Shown one piece after another: positions 57,138 through 64,000 of a DNA stretch of 64,000 bases. A program made the position numbers and the translations under genes. The first letter of the stretch is position 1, and each line of letters starts with the position of its first letter. The stretch is from Hydrangea macrophylla (taxonomy: Eukaryota > Streptophyta > Magnoliopsida > Cornales > Hydrangeaceae): contig CM066990.1 in the NCBI GenBank assembly GCA_033977485.1, positions 14,884,001 through 14,948,000 of the forward strand, written 5' to 3'. The notes below the pieces were generated by a model. It was not told where the DNA came from. It did no database searches and worked only from the letters and a program-made list of their open reading frames with translations.

Positions 57138-57943
57138 GATGGCCGATTAGTGGAAATCGGAGAAGGCGACCGTAGGAGATGATGTAGTCGGAAGAATGCC
57201 CTAGATCACATTTAAAGGGCTTTTTTTGGAAAACTACTTTCCTCATATAGAAAGGAATAGGAAAGAGATAGAGTCTATTAAGTTGAGGTAAGGAAATAGG
57301 ATCATATGGGAATATACGGTACAATTTGAACGGTTATCCTATTGTGCTCTTCATATGATTGATGCCCTAAAGAAAAAGAACCGACAATATCTCCACGGTC
57401 TCTTGCTGCCACTACAGCAGATGACTCTGAACCATCAGGGTCAAAATTTTAAGGCCATGGTAGGAATGGCATTCAATCATGAGGATATCAATGGCCGAGA
57501 ACAAGGATGCTTCAGGAATTAACCAGCACCCAGAAATAACCAAGGATCGAGATCTTCAATGCAGTTCCAAGGAAACAAGTATAACTGGACTGGCGAAAGG
57601 AATCCACAAATGGCATTTCCTCAGAACTGATAGGTTGTACCCTAAGCACTTCCCCTGCAAGGACTACCTACTGCCACTGAAGGCAATATCGGTGGATGCT
57701 TCAATTATGGAAAACTTGGTCATTTGGTTAAGGACTACAGATCTATAAAGAACTACAATTGTCTGGAAGTCGTCTACTATAATTGTGGCAAGCGCGGCAA
57801 CATGAGTAAGAACTGCAGAGCACCCCATGGAGGATACAACAGACTAGCTACTCGGGGCCAAGTAGGACAGAATCATTTGAATGCTATCATCCTAGAGGAT
57901 GCGGGATATAATGAAGTCAAATAGTAGAACATGGAAGGTACCC
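57138..57943 (+). pseudogene. gag: T2 gag, C-terminal part and protease start (broken)
   Basis: Continues T2 gag after T4. In shifting frames it shows WKSEKATVGDDVVGRMP, VQFERLSYCALHMIDA and LHGLLLPLQQMTLNH, aligned with the Tekay gag core. A zinc knuckle with the first Cys replaced follows (YYNCGKRGNMSKNC), then LNAIILEDAGYNE, the linker into protease. Several stops and frameshifts. Homology ends at 57943, where LTR-H begins. Confidence 0.82.
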
Positions 57944-58110
57944 TGTAGTACACGTATTTTCTATTATTAAGAATGTAATTTATGGATATTTGTTATTAAT
58001 ATTTTCTATGTATATAAATGATATTTTGAGACTGCTTGACATATCATGTGTGTTCATACGTTTCATAACATAATTCATAGTCACAAAATAAACATTTATT
58101 AACTTTCATA

Positions 58111-58174
58111 CTCGAGTGCTCAAGCAGAGCAAGCGCTCAAGGCGCGAGCGCTAGGGAGGAGCGAGCACTCTAGC
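58111..58174 (+). promoter_or_regulatory. GAGTGCTC/AGCGCT array upstream of TATA (LTR-H)
   Basis: GAGTGCTC, AAGCGCTC, CGAGCGCT and CGAGCACTC within 64 bp, ending 46 bp before TATAAATA at 58221. Confidence 0.6.
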
Positions 58175-58845
58175 TTAAAAAGAGTAAAAAGACTATTTTG
58201 CCCCTAGGATCCTAAAATTCTATAAATACCAGTCCATTTCTGTATTTTGACGTTCAAGAAACCTCTATTTCCAGAGAGTGTTTGTGAGAGAGAATTGTGA
58301 GAGTTCATAAGCATTATACACAAACACCCATCAAATTAACCTTGCATGCCTTAAAATTCATGATCCATTCACTCATATTACATTCAATGAGGTCCTAGAT
58401 GCAGGGGTATCAAGTATAGAAGGAGGATTGTTGTCATGGGAGCTTGCATGTAGAGTTTTTGGTGATTAACATCCACATTCATCATCTTCATTCTCAACAT
58501 AAACTATCATCCTTTTGAGTTGGATCATCTTTTTGAGTATTACAACTCATATACAATGTGTATATATACAAGTATAATTTGTATATTTGGTTGCATGCGT
58601 TAGTAGTAACAAGGTTTAGTTTATGATCACCATAACTTTCATCTATTCCTTAAGATTTTATAAATTTCATGATCCATTTGATTGTAGATCATTTTCTGAA
58701 TGTTACAATTCATGTATGATGAGTATATATACATGTATAATCTGTTTATTACGTTGCATGTGATTTAAGTTGATTTTTCATAATTTAAGTATCAAAATCG
58801 TAGTTATATTACAAAGTAAAATAGACTACTAGAAATCTACAAAGC

Positions 58846-58891
58846 GCGAGCACTCAAGCCTGGAGTGCTCAAGTGGTCTGAGCACTCGAGC
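58846..58891 (+). promoter_or_regulatory. GAGCACTC array downstream of TATA (LTR-H)
   Basis: CGAGCACTC, GGAGTGCTC and TGAGCACTCG within 46 bp, about 620 bp after the TATA box. Confidence 0.6.
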
Positions 58892-59405
58892 CTGATAGAA
58901 TTTTTGATTTCTTTATTTATTTATATGTTGAAGTAATTATTGTCTATCCTATGTGTTGAACTCTGAGCTTGGTTAATTGAACAGGAGATTGTATATGATA
59001 TGTATTAACGAGCTTGTCAATTCTGTAGTTGTACTATATGCTTGCTTAGTAGTACCATGCTTAAGAAAACGTTTGATTCATTATTTCTATATCGATTCTT
59101 ATAACATGTAATTCAATGCTTTTGTTGGATTATTGTTATGATCAGTTTTGTGACGATTAGTAGTAATGCGTTGGGTCGAAACACTAAATGTTATAATAAA
59201 GGTTAATATGCAAATAATGTACTTAAATTGATAAGTGGGTTAACGGGCATGAGAGCATGGTTGTGTTGAATAACCTTGTCAGTTGTTCTGTGTATTATTG
59301 CATTGGTCGTGTGACCTTAATGGTGTTATTGTCAGTTATGTTATGTTCATAAGGCATTGTTATCAGTATGTTGTGGTTTTGTCGTGTAGATTGTGTTTCA
59401 TTATG

Positions 59406-59460
59406 TTAGGACCAATTGTGGGCTAGGTGATTGAGTTAGGGCCAATTGTGGGCTAGGTGA
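59406..59460 (+). repeat. 30-bp tandem repeat in LTR-H
   Basis: Two units containing CCAATTGTGGGCTAGGTGAT. A looser repeat with AGAAGCTAGTAC follows at about 59644-59740. Confidence 0.75.
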
Positions 59461-59977
59461 TGGAATGAGGGTCATGTGTGGTCGTATGATATATTAGAGG
59501 TCGTTGTGTGGGAGTAATTCGTATTTGAGGGTCATGTGTGATCGTATAGAAGAATACAATTGGATTAGGGTCAAGTGTGGGCTAAGCAAGAGTGTTAAGG
59601 CTGATTTGGGCATGATGTGTTATGTTTTGTGTTGTAGTGTGTGACAGAAGCTAGTACCATCGGTTCAGTGTTGTTGTGGTTGTGGGCAGAAGCTAGTACT
59701 GCCAGTGTTGTGGTCATGAGTTCATAGGAGCTAGTACTGTCAGTTCTGAGTTATTGGGATGGTGGATTCGTGCAGATTGCATTGCATTATTAAAGTTGCA
59801 TTGTCATAAATAACGTTGCGTCTTGGGCGAGAACTTGCATAACGTTGCGATAACTTTTCTGTGGTAACATAAATGGTGTATGTGTTTATATTGTGTCTGC
59901 TTTGTAGTATTTCACTCAACTTTAAGCTAATGGGTGTGCGGCCCTGGACATCTGTGTCCGGCTACTATTGTTCCAAG

Positions 59978-61447
59978 TGTTGGGTTTATGCCCTCAAACC
60001 ATTAATTTATGTAAGAGATATTGACATGTTAATATATGGATATCGGCTTTACATTTAGTTATGTATGTTTCTTTCATGAGATGACTGTTATCCTTAAGTA
60101 TATACGTACAAGTGAGATACGAATTACTATTCTTTGTTACTTAGAACTTGTCACAGTGGATGGTGAGACTGGATATCTCATCAAGTTTACACTGTAGCAT
60201 AATTAACTACCATTGGATGGAGTGATTAATCTCAATCACTAGAGTATAACTCTTAGTTAATATGCTAGTGCTTATAGTGCATTGACGGACCTAAGCTTTC
60301 CTATTGACACTCAAGATTGTCAATCAGTCGATAGGAACTCATAACTTGTATAAGGAACGTACGTGTTCTCAATCTTGCGACGATTATGAACACAGACTAT
60401 GGATATGGCTGCTTTGACTTACCAATTAGTGAGATCTATAGAAGATAAACACCTGGGTATCTTGGGTATGTCATGTTCATAGGGTTGTGAACATATAATG
60501 TCAACACAGAATCTACCCTCTGTTTCAGAGTAAGCATTCCCTTGAGAATGTCACCAAGTCAATTATTGAGTACTGCGGTCTTGTTGATAAGAGTTATTAA
60601 CATGTTTGGTAATTGTGAGAGGTGAAAGGGACTCAAGGAATACAAGAAGTAATCATGATTCAGGTTGACAGTAATAATTATCCGACTACCTGAATATGAT
60701 TACGATTGCTGAAAGTAGAGGGACATTAGTACAACATACAAGTCTAGTTATTGCTTCAGATATGTTCTTTTGCGTTGTAGTTCAGTTATCGTTTTATAGT
60801 GGAGTAAACGTTAACTGACCAGTTAGTTAGTTTACTAATCAAAGAGTTTGTTCATGGTAATTAACAAATTGGTCTGAGCCAACAATAAAGAGCCTAGGAG
60901 GTCCCACTCTTAGCTCTGCTAGGAAGCTTAGAAGGGCACATGAGGATCATGTCAAGGCAGGTTCGATCGATCGAAGGAGTCTCGATCGATTGAAGTCTAG
61001 GCAGGTTCGATCGCTCGAGGGTTGTTTGATCGATCGAATACACTTCGATCGCTTGAAGGTTAGGTCGGTTCTGGGAATCTATAAATAGGGCAGCTGCGTA
61101 CTGAATGTTTTTAATCGTAGTTTTTATACGTAGAAGCTGCAGAAACTATTTAGGTTTCCCTAAACCTTCCCTGTCCTCCCTGTTAGGGTTCCCACCAACC
61201 CTATTCCTTTCGGTAGGCATCTGCGGGAGTCATAAAAGTGAAGACAGCCTAGTGGAAGTTGCTGCACCATTAAGGAGAAAGAAGTTTTCAGAATTGGGTT
61301 CAAGACCTGAGGTATATTTTGTCTCCCTCTTGTTAGTGCACATCTATGGAATTGACGGGTAGTAAATCCTGGGCTACCAATAAGTTTTTATAACTTGACT
61401 TTTCCGCTATGCATTTGAACTTTTAATTTAAACCGGTTTTTCCATCA
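59978..61447 (+). repeat. Copia-A copy 3 5' LTR
   Basis: 1470 bp, TGTTGGGTTTATGCCC to TTTTTCCATCA. It matches 5296-6848, with one copy of the 70-bp unit. Five ATCGAT-type sites at 60961-61056 lie just upstream of TATAAATA at 61080-61087. Confidence 0.92.
61080..61087 (+). promoter_or_regulatory. TATA box of Copia-A copy 3
   Basis: TATAAATA followed by GGGCAGCTGCG, as at 6418. Confidence 0.75.
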
Positions 61448-63068
61448 ATTGGTATCACAGCCACGCTTGTTTGGATCTATAGATGCGTTTTGGAACACTA
61501 GTTTTGATTTGTATGTTGATTTTAGAACTATTTTCGAAACTGCATCGTCACAAATCTATTTAAGCAGTGTTTTTACAGCATAATACAAATTTGTGATTGC
61601 ATTGGATGCATGTTGGATTCGATCGATCGAAGTAGGCTCGATCGATCGAAGATGGTCTGTGCTCAAGCGATCGAACAGGTTTCGATCGATCAAACTTTGG
61701 ATATGTTCGATCGATCGAATGGATTTCGATCGGTCGAGACAAATTCTCTGTTAGGTTGTTCTTTTCACAGTTTTAAATGTTTTAAAAATTATATGCTTTA
61801 ATTTTAAATTATTCTGTAAATTTTTTCAAATCATTCTGTGAAATAGAAAGTTCAAGCGATTGAACAGTGTTCAATCGATCGAAGGTTCGAGCGATCGAAC
61901 TGTGACATTGAAGTTAGATGTTGTTTTAAGTTCTAATTCAGTATATAAAGAGTTTATGTACTGTGTGAATCAATTAGCGGTTCCAATTGTTATATATACG
62001 TGGATTTGTGTACGACTAACCATTTTGCAGCAAGCTTAGTCGCTATCTCCCATGGCACCAAGACTTTTAAATTTTGTATTTAATTGTTTGAGATTAGTAT
62101 ATATTATATTTTATTATTGGTTTGGTTTAAGGCATATATAAAGGGTGCTGTGACATCAATCCTACGAAATGGAAAGTCGCATCGATTTTTCTAGCCTTTT
62201 ATATTATGGTTATTTTTCTGTTTCTAGATAAATTGTAAGCTTCAAAATAAGCATAGGACCAATGTATTAGAATTAGAAATTCCATGGAGATGGAGCAAGC
62301 CGTTGTCCATGAAGATGGAGCTGGAGGCGACCAAACCAAGAAGGAGGTTCTATGGAGATAGAGTCATGGGAGATAGAGGCATATGAATGCCTTTGTTTCA
62401 TTTTAGTTTTTTGTTTTATGTGCTTGGTTTGTGATTGGTGTTTTACATTGTTTCTACTTGCATGCACATAAAACAAGTTTTCTAAAATAAAATTCAAAAA
62501 CTGTTTCAACGCATTAGTAAACATTGGATGTTTATGGGTAATGTGTGGAAACAATTTTTCAAAAAGCAAAATCCTTATTTACTAAATCTAGTGGGAGAGG
62601 GTCTTATTAATAACACCCACGATCTTCCATTAACGGTTCATTGTAAGATGAGTGGTGCATTTTGTGTCACCTCGCCAGGGGTGAACTTCCTATGGATAGG
62701 ATCAATCAGACGTGTTAGAGGGTGACCACCACATGGAGGCGCTACTTCAGACGGGTGTGATTAGATCTTAGTTAATGGTACACACTAGCTAAACCATGGA
62801 TAAGGGATCCCACATGGGGTATTATTCAGAAACTTAGATATCAAAAAGGTTCAGGAGTCATAACTTATTTTGCAAGAGTTGCATAGCAGACAAGTCATGA
62901 TTAATCGAAAGATCGAACATTGACCACCACACGGAAGCTTTATTCTTTCATTTAGATATTCCAGCGACTTCGTTTTAAAATAAGAGTTTTTTGAAGGATT
63001 CTTTTATTTCAAACTGTCAAATTCTGATATCCATATTTATTTTGTTTGTTTGATTTTCAGTAATCATA
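61448..63068 (+). other. Copia-A copy 3 PBS and leader
   Basis: PBS TGGTATCACAGC at 61450-61461 (initiator tRNA-Met type, one base off). ATCGAT palindromes at 61617-61742 (six) and 61852-61905 (three). Stem-loops TCCAT-GGAG-ATGGA (62281-62294), TCCAT-GAAG-ATGGA (62306-62319) and TCTAT-GGAG-ATAGA (62349-62362). Ends TTTGATTTTCAG before gag. No ORF of note. Confidence 0.82.
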
Positions 63069-64000
63069 ATGTCTGGATCTGCATTTAGTCCACTTGCCAC
63101 CATACTCACTCAAAACAAGTTAACTAGAAACAACTACACTGAATGGAAACGAAACCTTGACATCGTATTAACTGTGGAGGATGACATATATGTCCTCACC
63201 AGCCCATGCCCCAAAGAACCTGCGGTAAATGCTTCGGCAGCTAACAGATGCGAGTTTGACAGATAGAAGAAGTCGAATGGAATGGCCCGTTCCTACATTC
63301 TGGCTTCAATGGCCGGTGTGTTGCAACACCAATTCCAATCCAATGATTCAGCCTGTGACATTATCACATCCCTGAAAAAGATGTTTGGGGAGCATGGTAG
63401 GCCTGCCAGACAGGTAGCTATGCAGAAGATAATGAGTGCTAAGATGTTGGAAGAGACTCCAGTCAAAGAATATGTTTTGAAAATGATTGGTTATTTGAAC
63501 AAGCTGGAGACCCTAGATGCCAACATTGATGCATAGACCCAAGTTGATATGATCCTCAACACGCTGTCACCATCATTCGCTCAATTTAAACTAAACTATA
63601 ATATGAATAAAATGTATTTTTCAATGAACGAATTAATGAGTTCTTTACTGGCAGCAGAAGGGGTGATCAAACCTGGGGTCAACGTTCTAAACGTTGAGGA
63701 AAGCGCTTCCTCTTCCCGATCTATGCCGAAAGGAAAGAAATGGAAGAAAAAAGCTAGCACTGGTGGTTAAAGTGTTAGACCAGTCCCTAAGATTGCAAAA
63801 TCCAAGGGAAAAAGTAAGGGCAAAGGGAAGGTGGGTGGCCAACGCAAAGGAAAGTGTTTCCAATGCGGTGAGAAGGGCCACTGGAAGAGGAACTGTCCAG
63901 AATTCTTAGCTACAAGAGTTCAAGGTATGATTGAATCACAAGTGATTGAAGTAAGTTTTATAACGGATACTTCAAACACTTCGTGCATTGATTCTGGTGC
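63069..64000 (+). pseudogene. gag: Copia-A copy 3 gag and protease start (broken, partial)
   Basis: Starts MSGSAFSPLATILTQNKL and aligns with copy 1 gag throughout. Includes the intact zinc knuckle [14 protein letters not shown] near 63860, where copy 1 lacks the first Cys, and runs into the protease active site DSG at the window edge. In-frame stops: TAG at 63264-63266, TAG at 63534-63536 and TAA at 63768-63770. The copy is inactive. Confidence 0.9.

Larger units (their letters stand above)
41782..57943 (+). mobile_element. Tekay-like Ty3 element T2, interrupted, right end outside window
   Basis: Element on the + strand: 5' LTR (41782-46148), PBS, gag (46415-46757 and 57138-57943). T4 is inserted antisense in gag, and LTR-H is inserted near the start of the protease region (homology to T4 stops at 57943 after NMEGTL). 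Whether pol and the 3' LTR exist beyond the window cannot be told. Confidence 0.82.
57944..59977 (+). repeat. LTR-H, partial LTR of another Ty3-like element
   Basis: Begins TGTAGTACACGTATTTTC at the break in T2 homology and runs 2034 bp to the Copia-A insertion. A TATA box is at 58221-58228. Its late part (CACTCAACTTTAAGCTAATGG, CCCTGGACATCTGTGTCC) resembles the matching part of the T1 LTR, so a Tekay-like LTR is likely. It carries GAGCACTC-type arrays instead of CAATCGATTG. The right end is outside the window; no coding content. Confidence 0.65.
59978..64000 (+). mobile_element. Copia-A copy 3 (Ty1/copia), right end outside window
   Basis: 5' LTR, PBS, leader and the gag start of a second Copia-A copy in the window, inserted in LTR-H. 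The left 5-bp target duplication would be CCAAG (59973-59977); the right one is outside the window. Gag is damaged by three stops in the part seen. Confidence 0.92.

Noticed and set aside
57479..57748. ORF that might be a separate gene
   Set aside because: It is a frame-shifted reading of T2 gag; the neighbouring frames align with Tekay gag and the zinc knuckle.
1..64000. Host genes, tRNA or rRNA genes, origins, centromere satellite
   Set aside because: No exon-like host protein homology, no tRNA cloverleaf beyond PBS matches, and no long satellite array were seen.

Overview
The window is plant nuclear DNA made almost wholly of nested LTR retrotransposons. I see no host protein gene, tRNA, rRNA or organelle gene. 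The Ty1/copia and Ty3 families, the PBS matching initiator tRNA-Met, and the chromodomain-bearing and dual-RNase-H Ty3 types all point to an angiosperm, in a repeat-rich (probably heterochromatic) region. I cannot name the species.

Layout, oldest layer first. (1) Base layer: a decayed Ty3 Tat/Ogre-type element, + strand, 33147-41781 (gag, PR, half an RT, RNase H plus archaeal-type RNase H, INT). It carries a 3273-bp solo LTR (34831-38103) flanked by the 5-bp duplication CTGAG. (2) Two + strand Tekay/Del-like chromovirus elements abut it: T1 (6849-33146, internally deleted) and T2 (from 41782, its right end beyond the window). (3) Insertions into T1: Copia-A copy 1 (1-6848, left end outside the window), Copia-B (8400-16668, duplication ATATC) and the antisense Tekay element T3 (18708-29329, duplication GTCCA), which sits in the T1 gag zinc knuckle. 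(4) Insertions into T2: a 1.87-kb unidentified LTR-like piece (43523-45389), the antisense Tekay element T4 (46758-57132, duplication TATAC/TATGC) inside T2 gag, and a further LTR ('LTR-H', 57944-59977). LTR-H is itself interrupted by Copia-A copy 3 (59978 to the window end).

Every gag-pol here carries stops, frameshifts or deletions, so none encodes a complete polyprotein. The exception to decay is an extra open reading frame upstream of gag in both T3 (25884-26882) and T4 (53973-54932). It encodes a very acidic protein with a shared N-terminal motif (GGH-x8-PADP) that I do not recognise from any family, and it is intact in both copies.

The second striking signal is regulatory. Arrays of short perfect palindromes lie both just upstream of the TATA box and again 300-800 bp downstream in LTRs of several families. 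The word is CAATCGATTG in the Tekay elements, TTCGATCGATCGAA in Copia-A and GAGTGCTC/GAGCACTC/AGCGCT in LTR-H. The layout is the same although the families and the palindromic words differ. Other notable features are covarying stem-loops in the copia leaders, splice-acceptor-like sequences before the ORF starts, and a W-box-like array in the Tat solo LTR.
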